A stretch of 64,000 nt of DNA from an uncultured Nitrosomonadaceae bacterium (GCA_943787405.1 CALSMH010000003.1:1-64000), one strand, 5' to 3'. Numbered from the stretch's first letter, positions 48,109 through 57,919 are shown. The notes: a model not told the origin generated them from the letters alone. Translations and numbers: made by a program.

Positions 48109-49311
48109 CTAACTTTTTACTAATGAACTGCAAAAAGTTTTTATTCTTTTTGTTGCTTCAATACACTCAGGTAACGGGGGAACCATAGCCATACGAATAA
48201 AATTCTTACCAGGATTAACACCATGTGCCTCCCGGGAAAGATAGCTACCTGGTAATACGGTGACATTATAATCTTGATATAGCTGTTGGGCAAAATCAGT
48301 GTCGCTAATTGTCGTTTTTGCCCATAAATAAAAAGTGGCCTCCGGTATCGGAGCTTCCATCTGTCCATTCAATAATTCTTTAACTGCAACAAATTTTTCC
48401 CGATATAAACGACGATTTTCGCTAACATGAAACTCCTCATTCCATGCTGCCTCGCTTGCCGCTTGCACTGCAGGATTCATAGCACACCCATGATAAGTAC
48501 GATAAAGTAGAAAATTCTTTAATATTTCTGAATTACCTGCAATAAAACCAGAGCGCAGACCGGGGACATTAGAGCGCTTTGACAGGCTGCCAAATACAAC
48601 AAGCCTAGGAAAATCTTTCCGATTCAAGCGATGGGCTGCTTCTAAGGCACCGAGCGGCTGATTATTCTCTTCTAAATAAATTTCAGAATAGCATTCGTCT
48701 GCAGCGATAATGAACCCAAACTGATCAGAGAGAGTAAAGATTTTTTCCCAGTCATCCAGCGTCATCACCTTACCTGATGGATTAGCGGGTGAGCAAACGT
48801 ATATCAGTTGCGTACGCGCCCAAATTTTATCGGATATTTGTGTATAGTCAGCTGTGAAATTATTTTCGGGCAAAGCATTCAGAAAATGTGGCGTAGCCCC
48901 AGCTAGTAATGCTGCGCCTTCATAAATCTGATAGAACGGGTTAGGGCAAATGACTGTTACATTTGAACGGGACAAATCAATAACTGCCTGTGCAAAAGAG
49001 AACAGAGCTTCACGGCTTCCATTCACTGGCATAACTTCTGTGTCCGGATTTATGGAAGGCAAATTATAACGACGCTCTAGCCATGAGGAAATACTTGTAC
49101 GTAACGACTTGTCCCCGAGGGTTGTAGGGTAATTAGCTAATTTATTTAGACCCTCTGTTAATGCTAAACGAATAAAATCTGGTGTTTTATGTTTTGGTTC
49201 GCCTATATGAAGCCGAATTGGCGAATGAGTTGAATTAGGTGTAATCCCTGAGTAAAGCTTATTAAGCTTTTGAAAAGGATAAGACTGTAGGTGGTCTAGA
49301 TTTGGGTTCAC
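48109..49311 (-). CDS. dapC: Succinyldiaminopimelate transaminase
   Basis: The 400-residue fold-type I aminotransferase has the family start (NPNLDHLQSYPFQKLNKL), GEPKHKTP, the PLP Asp in IIAADECYSEIYLEE, the lysine in VFGSLSKRSNVPGLRSG, and an arginine near the end (GKNFIRMAMV) for the carboxylate. It transfers an amino group to succinyl-2-amino-6-oxopimelate. Position before dapD and dapE fixes the call among similar aminotransferases. Confidence 0.95.
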   Translation of the reverse strand: MNPNLDHLQSYPFQKLNKLYSGITPNSTHSPIRLHIGEPKHKTPDFIRLALTEGLNKLANYPTTLGDKSLRTSISSWLERRYNLPSINPDTEVMPVNGSREALFSFAQAVIDLSRSNVTVICPNPFYQIYEGAALLAGATPHFLNALPENNFTADYTQISDKIWARTQLIYVCSPANPSGKVMTLDDWEKIFTLSDQFGFIIAADECYSEIYLEENNQPLGALEAAHRLNRKDFPRLVVFGSLSKRSNVPGLRSGFIAGNSEILKNFLLYRTYHGCAMNPAVQAASEAAWNEEFHVSENRRLYREKFVAVKELLNGQMEAPIPEATFYLWAKTTISDTDFAQQLYQDYNVTVLPGSYLSREAHGVNPGKNFIRMAMVPPLPECIEATKRIKTFCSSLVKS

Positions 49312-49557
49312 GTTGACGAATATAGTATCACTATCAGGCCGTAGTAACCCTCAAGATTTCTTTGCTCAATTTGGGTTAAGGGCAGATTATAAGGAGTAGG
49401 TGCAATATACACCACAATATCGATAAATAACCGTATCTGATGATACTACGAAAAAGCTATTGCATCCCTGCATAAATTTTTATATTTTCCGCCTATTTAC
49501 ACAAAATATATAACAATTAACACTAGCAATTTCTCGTTCAGCTGTTAATGTTGTACA

Positions 49558-50685
49558 TTAATTCATTGAATCTCTAGAAGACATTTCCATCGCATTTACT
49601 GGAATTGAAATGCTTATTTTAGTCCATTTTTCTGATTTAGCAGTAATCAACAAGTAACCCCCAAGCTGCTGGCAACGCTCACGCATACCACGAATTCCGA
49701 AAGATTTTGATTTTTTAATATCCTGATCTGATATGCCACGACCATTATCGGTTACCTCGAGATATATCCATTCATCTTTCTCAGAAAGACGAACTTGCAG
49801 CCTTGAAGCGTTAGCATGCTTTGATATATTTGCTAGGGTCTCCTGAAAAGCCCGAAAAATAGCTACTGACAAATCGGAGTCCAATGGAATTTCATCACTA
49901 TCACAAGTGACCCGATACCTGATCTTTTCGCGCTCACAGAATTCCTTTGTCTGCCATTTAATAGCAGCCACAATCCCACAGTCCAGTATCTCCGGATGTA
50001 AATCCATTGATATTCTACGTGAGCTATCAATAACCTGATCGACTAGAGACTCAATTAATCCAGCTTTTTTTATGTAAGTAGCGGATTTATTTGCTACATC
50101 CTCATCCCATGAAAGTAATTCATTTTTAATTGTAGTTAGAATATCTCCAATATCACCATCTATTTCTTTCGCAACCCTTGCGCGCTCCTGTTCTTTAATT
50201 TTCTGTAAATATGAAGAGAGTTCAGCCAATTGCTCGCGAGAACTGGCTATTTCAGTTTCAGCCAACTTGCTTCTAGTTACATCAATTACAATTCCATCCC
50301 ATAAAACAACATCATCAGAAATTCTTTTAGGGGTCGCACTTAAGCTAATCCACTTTAATTCAGTATTTTTATCAAGCTGAATGCGGCCCTCCCAGTGCCA
50401 AGGAGAAAGGCTATTCGCTGAGGCAGCCATTGATTCACTATAAGATAACTTATCCTGGGGCATCACTACATCCAAAAATAAGTCAGGCTTGTCCACAATA
50501 GCATCTGGGTGCAACCCAAGCAGCATTAATGAACCATCACTTACATATGGAAAGCTTATTTTATTTTGCTCCTTAAGCATAAACTGAAACATTACTCCAG
50601 GAAAATTTGAGGAAATTGAACGGAGCCGCTCCTCATTTTCCTGTAAATCTAATTGTAATTGTTTTAATTTATCCGGCATGATCAA
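49558..50685 (-). CDS. PAS histidine-kinase-like protein lacking the phosphoacceptor His
   Basis: The 375-residue cytoplasmic protein has a PAS domain at about 15-140, a HisKA_3 dimerisation helix and a HATPase domain with N-box (ETLANISKHA), G1 (DNGRGIS) and G2 (GIRGMRER). In HisKA_3 kinases the motif is ER-x-R-I-A-R-E-L-H-D-x-x-G-Q; here it is ERARVAKEIDGDIGD, so Asp 176 (codon 50160-50158) stands where the His should be, and the next Asp is Gly. The ATP site looks intact. It may be an inactive partner or an ATP-bound sensor. No response regulator gene adjoins it. A stem-loop lies just upstream at 50732-50749. Confidence 0.85.
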   Translation of the reverse strand: MIMPDKLKQLQLDLQENEERLRSISSNFPGVMFQFMLKEQNKISFPYVSDGSLMLLGLHPDAIVDKPDLFLDVVMPQDKLSYSESMAASANSLSPWHWEGRIQLDKNTELKWISLSATPKRISDDVVLWDGIVIDVTRSKLAETEIASSREQLAELSSYLQKIKEQERARVAKEIDGDIGDILTTIKNELLSWDEDVANKSATYIKKAGLIESLVDQVIDSSRRISMDLHPEILDCGIVAAIKWQTKEFCEREKIRYRVTCDSDEIPLDSDLSVAIFRAFQETLANISKHANASRLQVRLSEKDEWIYLEVTDNGRGISDQDIKKSKSFGIRGMRERCQQLGGYLLITAKSEKWTKISISIPVNAMEMSSRDSMN

Positions 50686-50731
50686 TATTATTAGGTTGCC
50701 AACATAGTAACTATTGTAACGTGTAGTAGGT

Positions 50732-50749
50732 GCTCTTAGTATTAAGAGC
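50732..50749. promoter_or_regulatory. Hairpin or operator upstream of the kinase-like gene
   Basis: GCTCTTA and TAAGAGC surround GTAT, a perfect 7+4+7 inverted repeat 47 bases before the kinase-like gene start and 218 bases after the ccmI stop. It could be a leader hairpin, a protein site, or a late end signal for the ccm transcript. Confidence 0.35.
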
Positions 50750-50966
50750 GCTAATCTTAAGAAGAAATAATTATAAGAGATGTATTCGAAGAAGGGGAAT
50801 TAAAATGTTATGCAGGATTGTGAGGTTTAATCGAAATAAACGGAGGGGATTAAGGCTAAATAAACTCTATTACTTCTGACTGTGTTTTGTGCTAGCTTTT
50901 CATAGCTAAATAAAATTAAAACCCATTGCTACAAATTTTAATTTTATTCATTAATATGAAGTGAAA

Positions 50967-52634
50967 TTAGGGCACCTGTTTGTTAATTAGGATCTTGACA
51001 CTCTGATCACCAATTCTGACCACCTCACTAAAGCCCTGTAAGTCACCACTTACAGGCACAGCCTTTCCTGATTTTGTAACTCTTGCGCTAATTATAACTT
51101 CAGGAAAGCTAGTTAGCTTCATATTAGGATTCATGCCCATCCCATCTTTTAGTGTGAATTTAGCAGGCAAATCTTTAGCCTGTAAAATTACAATGGCAAG
51201 GGGCATTCTCGGGCCACTTTTTGCTCGAGCATAAATATAAAGTTTATCTTCAGGCAAGACCTTAGCTAACAGGGCAGGGCTAATATTGACGACCCCTGAA
51301 ACTGATGGAGATGAAATTTTCTTAGTATTTTTCACTAGTGCATTATCACCGACTTGCTGGTCAATCAGAATGCTGACATTCTGATCACCTATCTTAATTA
51401 CTTCACTGAAGCCCTGTAAGTCACCATTTACAGGCATAGCCTTTCCGGATTTCGTAACTCTTGCGCTAATTATAACTTCAGGAAAGCTAGTTAGCTTCAT
51501 ATTAGGATTCATGCCCATCCCATCTTTTAGTGTGAATTTAGCAGGAAAATCTTTAGCCTGTAAAATTACAATGGCAAGGGGCATTCTCGGGCCACTTTTT
51601 GCTCGGGCATAAATATAAAGTTTATCTTCAGGCGAGACTTTAGCTAACAGAGCAGGGCTAATATTAACCACCCCTGAAATTGTTGGGGATGAAACTTTAT
51701 TTGATGGATCTTCATCCGACTTGGGAGATTGTTCTTTAGCTATTAATACGTCACCCCCATTACCTGATGCTAGCAACCTTGCTTGTTTAATACTTCCCGA
51801 AACAGATTTTGCTAGCTTAGATTCTGCTGGAATATTGGCAAGTAATTCGTCCCAATACACAGTAGCCTGCATAAATTCACCTTTCTCGAATTCTGCAGTG
51901 CCGGCCAGTGCTAAAGCTTTAAGGTTTTTTGGATCAATACTTAAAGCCTTATTTATTAACTCAACAGGCTTTCCCATTAAGCTACCACCCTGAGTCATTG
52001 CAAAGACATCTGCGAGATTAACAAGCGCCTCAGGGCTATCAGGTGATTTTGCGAGTAACTTTGCATAAACATCTTTAGCCTCATCAAAACGACCCATAAT
52101 TGCATAGGTTTGCCCCAACATTTTCCAACCTTCTAAATTATCTGGCTCATTTTCAAGACGCTTTACAAGATTATCAACCACTGAAGAAATCTCCTGATGG
52201 CCTTCACCTTCAGGAGCTAAATTATTTCCAACTAACTCCATTTGTTTTACTGGTGGTTGTGGAAGTAGTGCCTTGGTATTACCTAATAACAAATAAAGGG
52301 ATACTGCTGATACAGGTATTAACAATGTAAGCACAATTGGGGTTACAAGACTTCGTTTAGTATTTAGTATTTTCTCTGAAATAGAACTTTTTTCAGGCAT
52401 ATCCAGCATCATTCGTTGCTGCAATTCTTGCTTACTTTGGTTGTATTGTTCCTGATTTAAGATGTCATTACGTAAGTCGTTATCAAGCTCTGATATTTGA
52501 TCCTGATATATACTGACATTTGTTGAATTACGTGCAACGCCTGTATCATTTTCCTTATTTCTTAATAAGGTAGGAAGAATAAATAGTAAAGATGCAACTA
52601 TAAAAATTCCAGCAAGAACCCAAAATAACGTCAT
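50967..52634 (-). CDS. ccmI: CcmI/CycH cytochrome c biogenesis protein with duplicated C-terminal domain
   Basis: CcmI holds apocytochrome c for haem attachment. The 555-residue protein has two membrane helices (about 3-21 and 95-113) around a helical domain, TPR repeats at about 150-280 (GWKMLGQTYAIMGRFDEAKD) and a beta-rich C-domain. That domain occurs twice in tandem: about 314-427 and 440-555, each starting with SGVVNISPALLAKV and containing KLYIYARAKSGPRMPLAIV. The DNA repeats are 378 bp apart and almost identical. The gene ends the ccm operon and overlaps ccmH by four bases. Confidence 0.92.
   Translation of the reverse strand: MTLFWVLAGIFIVASLLFILPTLLRNKENDTGVARNSTNVSIYQDQISELDNDLRNDILNQEQYNQSKQELQQRMMLDMPEKSSISEKILNTKRSLVTPIVLTLLIPVSAVSLYLLLGNTKALLPQPPVKQMELVGNNLAPEGEGHQEISSVVDNLVKRLENEPDNLEGWKMLGQTYAIMGRFDEAKDVYAKLLAKSPDSPEALVNLADVFAMTQGGSLMGKPVELINKALSIDPKNLKALALAGTAEFEKGEFMQATVYWDELLANIPAESKLAKSVSGSIKQARLLASGNGGDVLIAKEQSPKSDEDPSNKVSSPTISGVVNISPALLAKVSPEDKLYIYARAKSGPRMPLAIVILQAKDFPAKFTLKDGMGMNPNMKLTSFPEVIISARVTKSGKAMPVNGDLQGFSEVIKIGDQNVSILIDQQVGDNALVKNTKKISSPSVSGVVNISPALLAKVLPEDKLYIYARAKSGPRMPLAIVILQAKDLPAKFTLKDGMGMNPNMKLTSFPEVIISARVTKSGKAVPVSGDLQGFSEVVRIGDQSVKILINKQVP
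50980..51690 (-). repeat. Tandem 378-bp duplication inside ccmI
   Basis: The stretches about 50980-51312 and 51358-51690 align at a constant offset of 378 bases with few mismatches; GGAAAGCTAGTTAGCTTC at 51103 recurs at 51481. The unit is 126 codons, so frame is kept. The low divergence shows a recent event. Confidence 0.88.
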
Positions 52635-53182
52635 TTGTTGTCACCATCACTACTTTCTTTTAATAAATTTTCAGCCTGTTTGAGCTGCTCGTTTGTAAGT
52701 GGCACTTCTTGTAATGATTTTCTTCTTTTCTTGAGGAAAAAAAATAGCAAAATTCCACCTATCAGAAGAAAAGCAAATGGTCCAAACCAGAGAATCATTG
52801 TGTTAGTTCTTACAGGTGGCCGATATAGTACAAAATCTCCATAACGGGCAACTAAAAAATCAGTAATCTCTTTATCGCTTTTATTTGCTAATAATTGCTC
52901 ACGAATCTCACGACGAATATCCTTTGCAAAATCAGACCGAGAACCAGCCAGTGATTCATTTTGGCACACTAAGCAACGCAGCTCCTCGGATAGAATTATC
53001 ATACGTTTTTCTATTTCGGGATTCTCAGCTACCGGCAAAGCTTCTTTTGCAAAACTCAAAGGAGATGCAATGAGGATAAAAAATAATAAGATAAATTGTT
53101 TTTTACAAAATAAATTGCGCAAACAAGTCGCCGTCAATATTCCATAATTTATAATAAGATTAAGAAATAATTTCAAATTCAT
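52631..53182 (-). CDS. ccmH: CcmH (CcmL/CycL) apocytochrome c thiol reductase
   Basis: The 183-residue protein carries the haem-lyase redox motif LRCLVCQNESLAGS, a signal/anchor region (hydrophobic at about 29-45) and a C-terminal helix (TMILWFGPFAFLLIGGILLF). It keeps the CxxCH cysteines of apocytochrome c reduced. The chosen start overlaps the ccmG stop but gives a long N-tail of about 28 residues; a start near MRKQ-less downstream codons is not available as ATG, so I keep it. It overlaps ccmI. Confidence 0.93.
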   Translation of the reverse strand: MNLKLFLNLIINYGILTATCLRNLFCKKQFILLFFILIASPLSFAKEALPVAENPEIEKRMIILSEELRCLVCQNESLAGSRSDFAKDIRREIREQLLANKSDKEITDFLVARYGDFVLYRPPVRTNTMILWFGPFAFLLIGGILLFFFLKKRRKSLQEVPLTNEQLKQAENLLKESSDGDNK

Positions 53183-53703
53183 CCCTGCAATTCCTTAACT
53201 AGCGGCAAAATTGTTTTCTCTAAAACATCAACAGTTACCGGACCAATTTGTTTGTATTGGATGACCCCTGATTTGTCTATGACATATGTCTCTGGCACAC
53301 CATATACACCGTACTCAATCCCCACTCTACCTTCAGGATCCATTATGCTTTTAGTATATGGGTCACCAAGTTGCTCCAGCCATTGTATCGCTAGATTTCT
53401 CTTGTCCTTATAATTAAGCCCGTAGATTGGAACCACATTTGCTTTTGCTAACTGGACTAATAATGGATGCTCATCTCGGCAAGAAACGCACCATGAAGCC
53501 CATACATTAAGCAACCAAACTTTACCTAAGTTATTTTTTGATTTAAAGATATTTTCTGGTTCATGTAGTTGCTGTAAGTTAAATACAGGTGCTGGTTTAC
53601 CTATTAACGGAGAAGGGACTTTACGTGGATTAAGATTAAGCCCAACAAGTAAAAATGCGGCCAGAATAATAAAGGCAATTAATGGAAGTAAGTAACGTAT
53701 CAT
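53179..53703 (-). CDS. ccmG: CcmG/DsbE periplasmic thioredoxin
   Basis: The 174-residue protein has an N-terminal anchor (about 4-22) and a thioredoxin fold with WASWCVSCRDEHP; the family usually has WCxxC with CPTC or CVSC. The GVYGVPETYVIDKSG cis-proline loop is present. It passes reducing power from DsbD to CcmH and apocytochrome. It overlaps ccmF at its start and ccmH at its end, each by four bases (ATGA). Confidence 0.95.
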   Translation of the reverse strand: MIRYLLPLIAFIILAAFLLVGLNLNPRKVPSPLIGKPAPVFNLQQLHEPENIFKSKNNLGKVWLLNVWASWCVSCRDEHPLLVQLAKANVVPIYGLNYKDKRNLAIQWLEQLGDPYTKSIMDPEGRVGIEYGVYGVPETYVIDKSGVIQYKQIGPVTVDVLEKTILPLVKELQG

Positions 53704-55709
53704 GCCTTTCTTGTTTCCGTAACTAATGGATCGATTGCTGTGCCTTTATCTTTAACCTTTGCTTCAGATAATTTCCGTACTTTAATACGGTAACGTTTAT
53801 CAGATACCGCAAGAGCACCTCCAAATGCCATTAACAAGCATCCAAACCAGATCCAATCAACAAATGGTTTATGATAAACACGTACAATCCAAGACCCATC
53901 ACCCAGGGGCTCTCCAAGAGCTACATATAAGTCACGAAATATACCGGTATCAATTGCAGCTTCAGTCATAGCCATTCCCGATGCGTTATATGTTCGCTTC
54001 TCAGGATGCATAAGATTAACTTTTTCTCCATTTTCTAGTACCTCTATGTCACCTATGATGCCTTGGTAATTGGGACCAGGGACCTCATTGGTACCATTAA
54101 AACGGAAAGTATAACCACCTATAGCAACGGTATCACCGACATCCATACGTACATCTTTTTCTGTTTCATAACCATTCACCATTGTCACGCCAATGATAAA
54201 GATGGCAATACCAAAATGAGCAAAAGTCATTCCGTAGTAGCTACGTGATTGTTTCGCTAATTTTGTGAATAAACTTTGATGACTACTATTCTTTATACGC
54301 TGCCATAAACTTGCAAATATGCTGGTAATAACCCAGAAAGATAGTAATAGCCCGAAGCTGACCATTAGACTCCATTCGCCCATAGTAAGTGGCAAGAGTA
54401 GGGCAGTTATCATACTTACTCCAAATGCCCAGCGCAAACGTATTGCTAGCTCAGGCAAGCTTGATTTTTTCCAACGAGCTAATGGACCCAGCCCCATAAG
54501 GAAAATTGCTGGGGCCATTAAGGCTACAAATACGGATTCAAAATATGGAGGCCCTACCGAAATTTTTCCGAGTTCCAATGCATCCATTACCAATGGATAC
54601 AATGTTCCAAGTAGAACGCTACTTGCCGCTACTACTAACAGTAGATTATTCGCCAGCAAAAGAGATTCCCTAGATACCAGATCAAAGCTTCCGCCAAGAC
54701 CAATTTTAGGGGCTCTCCAAGCAAATAAAAGTAATGAGCTACCTATAATAACAACCAGAAAACATAGGATAAAAATACCACGGGTAGGATCAGTAGCAAA
54801 AGCATGAACTGATGTTAGTACCCCTGAACGAACAAGAAAAGTTCCAAGTAAGCTTAAGGAGAAAGCAGAGATAGCAAGAAGAATGGTCCAGCTCTTAAAG
54901 CTACCACGCTTCTCTGAAACTGCTAATGAATGAACGAGCGCTGTACCAACCAACCATGGCATAAATGATGCATTCTCAACAGGATCCCAGAACCACCAAC
55001 CACCCCAGCCTAGCTCGTAGTATGCCCACCAGCTACCAAGCATAATACCTATAGTAAGGAACACCCAAGCTATGGTAGTCCATGGCCGTGACCAACGCGC
55101 CCATGTTGCATCCATCTGTCCACTTATTAAGGCTGCTATAGCGAAAGCAAAGGCAACAGAAAACCCAACATAGCCCATATATAGCATGGGAGGATGTACT
55201 ACCATACCTGGATCTTGCAAGAGAGGATTAAGATCACTTCCCTCGAAAGCTGCAGGAAACATTCGATCAAACGGATTAGATGTAAACAGCATGAATAATA
55301 AAAACCCTACGCTTATTACTCCCATCACTCCTAGGACCCTTGCTACCATGTCATCTGGCAAATGACGGCTAAATACACTGACAGCAACTGACCAAGAGGC
55401 AAGCATCAACATCCATAACAATAATGACCCCTCATGCGAGCCCCAGGTTGCAGCAAACCTATATTCAATCGGCAATTTGGAATTTGAATTCTGAGCAACA
55501 TTCAGGACAGAAAAATCATTATTTACAAATGAGTAGGCTAAACAACCAAAAGCAATTGCCACAAATACAAATTGCCCCTGTACTACTGGCCGCGCCAATG
55601 CAATCCATGAAGGAATGCCGCGAGCAGCTCCGACTATAGGAAAAATAACTTGTGTAATTGCCAACAATAAAGCAAGAATTAAAGCAAAATTACCGATCTC
55701 TGGAATCAT
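53700..55709 (-). CDS. ccmF: CcmF haem lyase core
   Basis: The 669-residue integral membrane protein has about 15 helices. The WWD haem-handling motif is WGGWWFWDPVENASFMPWL, and further family blocks are WGSHEGSLLLW and FEGSDLNPLLQDPGMVVHPPMLYMGY. His residues for haem ligation are present in these loops. CcmF ligates haem from CcmE to apocytochrome with CcmH and CcmI. Length is normal, and the gene is coupled to ccmG. Confidence 0.97.
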   Translation of the reverse strand: MIPEIGNFALILALLLAITQVIFPIVGAARGIPSWIALARPVVQGQFVFVAIAFGCLAYSFVNNDFSVLNVAQNSNSKLPIEYRFAATWGSHEGSLLLWMLMLASWSVAVSVFSRHLPDDMVARVLGVMGVISVGFLLFMLFTSNPFDRMFPAAFEGSDLNPLLQDPGMVVHPPMLYMGYVGFSVAFAFAIAALISGQMDATWARWSRPWTTIAWVFLTIGIMLGSWWAYYELGWGGWWFWDPVENASFMPWLVGTALVHSLAVSEKRGSFKSWTILLAISAFSLSLLGTFLVRSGVLTSVHAFATDPTRGIFILCFLVVIIGSSLLLFAWRAPKIGLGGSFDLVSRESLLLANNLLLVVAASSVLLGTLYPLVMDALELGKISVGPPYFESVFVALMAPAIFLMGLGPLARWKKSSLPELAIRLRWAFGVSMITALLLPLTMGEWSLMVSFGLLLSFWVITSIFASLWQRIKNSSHQSLFTKLAKQSRSYYGMTFAHFGIAIFIIGVTMVNGYETEKDVRMDVGDTVAIGGYTFRFNGTNEVPGPNYQGIIGDIEVLENGEKVNLMHPEKRTYNASGMAMTEAAIDTGIFRDLYVALGEPLGDGSWIVRVYHKPFVDWIWFGCLLMAFGGALAVSDKRYRIKVRKLSEAKVKDKGTAIDPLVTETRKA

Positions 55710-55784
55710 AATAGTAGCTGTATAAAGATTAAATAGTTAAAATTAAATAGAAAGAAAATGCTGACGTACAAGCCTTTAGTATAT

Positions 55785-56234
55785 TTACTGTGTCAATAAG
55801 GTTTCCTGTGACTTGCTTGCCTGTTCTAATGCTTCAGCAGCTTCTGGAGGCATATAATTTTCATCATGTTTAGCCAATACCTCATCTGCACGAAAAACTC
55901 CGTCAGTTGAAAGCTTTCCTTGAGCTACTACCCCTTTGCCTTCCTTGAATAAATCAGGAAGAATGCCTGTATATAAAACAGGAATAACCTTTGCTGTATC
56001 AGTTACTACAAAACTTACAGTAACTCCATCACTTTCACGCTTAACGCTTCCTTCTTCTACTAGCCCTCCAATTCTAAAACTTTTACCCTGAGGAGCTTCA
56101 TTAGCAGCTACCTGGCTTGGACTGAAGAAGAAAACCAGATTGCTCTGGAATGCATCAAGCACCAATGTTGCAGAAAACCCTAGCGCTGCAACACTTGCAA
56201 TAATAATTGCAAGCTTTTTATGTCGTGGTTTCAT
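55785..56234 (-). CDS. ccmE: CcmE haem chaperone
   Basis: The protein has one N-terminal membrane helix ([19 protein letters not shown]) and a beta-barrel with [15 protein letters not shown] and the covalent haem-binding His in [14 protein letters not shown] start at ATG 56234 (MKPRHKKLA), the usual CcmE N-terminus; an in-frame ATG at 56246 also exists. It overlaps ccmD. The 75-bp gap to ccmF is the widest downstream of ccmB/ccmC in this operon. Confidence 0.95.
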   Translation of the reverse strand: MKPRHKKLAIIIASVAALGFSATLVLDAFQSNLVFFFSPSQVAANEAPQGKSFRIGGLVEEGSVKRESDGVTVSFVVTDTAKVIPVLYTGILPDLFKEGKGVVAQGKLSTDGVFRADEVLAKHDENYMPPEAAEALEQASKSQETLLTQ

Positions 56235-56415
56235 TATTTTTCTCATTTTTAGTTGCTTTATGAGTCAGACTAAGTTGCTTCAACAAAGTTCGCCTACGAT
56301 TTAATACCAATACAACCTCACCAACCAAACAGATAAGAAATACTAAAAAAGAGCCCCATACATAAAACCCATATCCACCCATAGAGAGAAAATCTGACAA
56401 ACTAGCCCAGGCCAT
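56218..56415 (-). CDS. ccmD: CcmD small membrane protein
   Basis: The 65-residue protein has one membrane helix ([16 protein letters not shown]) followed by a basic cytoplasmic tail, with the family Y-x-x-W-x-S pattern. It helps release haem-loaded CcmE from CcmC. Its ATG overlaps the ccmC TAA (TAATG), and it overlaps ccmE. Confidence 0.93.
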   Translation of the reverse strand: MAWASLSDFLSMGGYGFYVWGSFLVFLICLVGEVVLVLNRRRTLLKQLSLTHKATKNEKNNETTT

Positions 56416-57155
56416 TATGTAGTCTCCTTATGAAGTTCACTAACCCACACAGTATGACGCTCTCGCTCTAAGATAATGGTTCGTGTGCGAATTAATACCA
56501 TTGCAATTGAGTACATCCAACATGCGATGCTCATAATAAGCATTCCAGTAAGCATTATCGAAGCCATTTTTGGTGATTCTGTAAGGCTAACAGTAGCCCC
56601 CTGATGCAGAGTATTCCACCATTTAACTGAGAAATAAATAATCGGAATATTAACCACACCCACCAACGCTAATACTGCGCCAGCTTTATCAGCACGACGA
56701 GGGTCATCTATAGCTGCCTGAAGTGCCATAAACCCAATATAAAGAAAAAATAAAATTAATTCAGATGTCAGTCGAGCATCCCAAACCCACCAAGCTCCCC
56801 ACATAGGCTTACCCCAAAGGGCTCCTGTCCATAGAGCTAGAAATGTAAACATTGCTCCTGTAGGAGCTATAGCTGTAGCTATCATAGATGATAGACGAGT
56901 GTTAAAAGCAAGGCCAATTGCAGCCCAACCTGCCATAATCAAGTATAGAAACATAGACATCCACGCAGCGGGCACATGAATAAATATAATTCGATAAGCC
57001 TCACTCTGCTGAAAATCTGTAGGAGCAACAAAGAAGCTTATATAAAGCCCTACTACAAATAATATAAGTGCCACGATAGAGAATATCGGGATAAGTTTCC
57101 CAGCAAGAGAATAAAAGCTAGCCGGAGAAGAATATTTAAACCAGTTAATTGCCAT
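56415..57155 (-). CDS. ccmC: CcmC haem transfer protein
   Basis: The 246-residue protein has six membrane helices and the WWD motif GKPMWGAWWVWDARLTSEL. Haem-ligand histidines lie in IIFIHVPAAWMS and in KWWNTLHQGATV. It loads haem on CcmE together with CcmAB. It is 103 bp downstream of ccmB in the same direction. Confidence 0.96.
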   Translation of the reverse strand: MAINWFKYSSPASFYSLAGKLIPIFSIVALILFVVGLYISFFVAPTDFQQSEAYRIIFIHVPAAWMSMFLYLIMAGWAAIGLAFNTRLSSMIATAIAPTGAMFTFLALWTGALWGKPMWGAWWVWDARLTSELILFFLYIGFMALQAAIDDPRRADKAGAVLALVGVVNIPIIYFSVKWWNTLHQGATVSLTESPKMASIMLTGMLIMSIACWMYSIAMVLIRTRTIILERERHTVWVSELHKETT

Positions 57156-57258
57156 TTTTTATGAAAATTTAATAAGTTATATAATTTTACTGAGGTTTGC
57201 TATTAATTAACCCCCTATTTTAACTCATAAATTAGAATTTATAATTGCTTTCTTTACT

Positions 57259-57918
57259 TTATTCAATCGAAATACGCAGTGCTGCTGCCGTAGCCCAAGG
57301 TGCCAACACAAGTGATAGCAATAAAAAAGCCCCAAGTAATGACAAATGCGCGCTAGCACCCAAGCCCGCAGAGACTGCCTCTACAGCACCCGCACCAAAA
57401 ATTAGCACTGGAATATATAAGGGAAGAACTAGCAGAGATACCAGCACTCCGCCGCCCCTAAGCCCTAAAGTAAGCGCTGCACCGATCGCTCCAATAAGGC
57501 TTAATACGGGCGTACCCAATAATAACGACACAGCAAGTACAAGTAATGCATCTGTTTGAAGATCAAACTGGAACCCAAGTATAGGGGATATTAGAACCAG
57601 TGGCACGCCAGTTACCATCCAATGTGCCAATGCCTTACCAAGCACTAGCAGTATTAATGGCTGGGGAGAAAGCATCATCTGTTCTAATGTTCCATCCAGA
57701 TAGTCGCTGGAAAACATCCTTTCTAACGAGAGCATTGATGCTAACAAGGCAGCCACCCACACCACACCTGGCGCCATAGAACGAAGCATGTTTATCTCAG
57801 GTCCTACACCTAGAGGAAATAGACTTACTACGATAATAAAGAAAAATAAAGTAGTTAATACGTCTGATCTTTGGCGCATTGCCAAGAGAAGATCACGCTG
57901 GATTACCCATAGAAACAT
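57259..57918 (-). CDS. ccmB: CcmB ABC transporter permease
   Basis: The 219-residue protein has six helices and the CcmB blocks FFFIIVVSLFPLGVGPE, GVVWVAALLASMLSLERMF and DGTLEQMMLSPQP. With CcmA it releases haem-bound CcmE from the CcmC complex. It follows ccmA by one base. Confidence 0.96.
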   Translation of the reverse strand: MFLWVIQRDLLLAMRQRSDVLTTLFFFIIVVSLFPLGVGPEINMLRSMAPGVVWVAALLASMLSLERMFSSDYLDGTLEQMMLSPQPLILLVLGKALAHWMVTGVPLVLISPILGFQFDLQTDALLVLAVSLLLGTPVLSLIGAIGAALTLGLRGGGVLVSLLVLPLYIPVLIFGAGAVEAVSAGLGASAHLSLLGAFLLLSLVLAPWATAAALRISIE

Positions 57919-57919
57919 A

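Noticed and set aside
54319-54807. 162-codon plus-strand frame inside ccmF
   Set aside because: It lies wholly within a well-supported membrane-protein gene on the other strand and has no recognisable domain.
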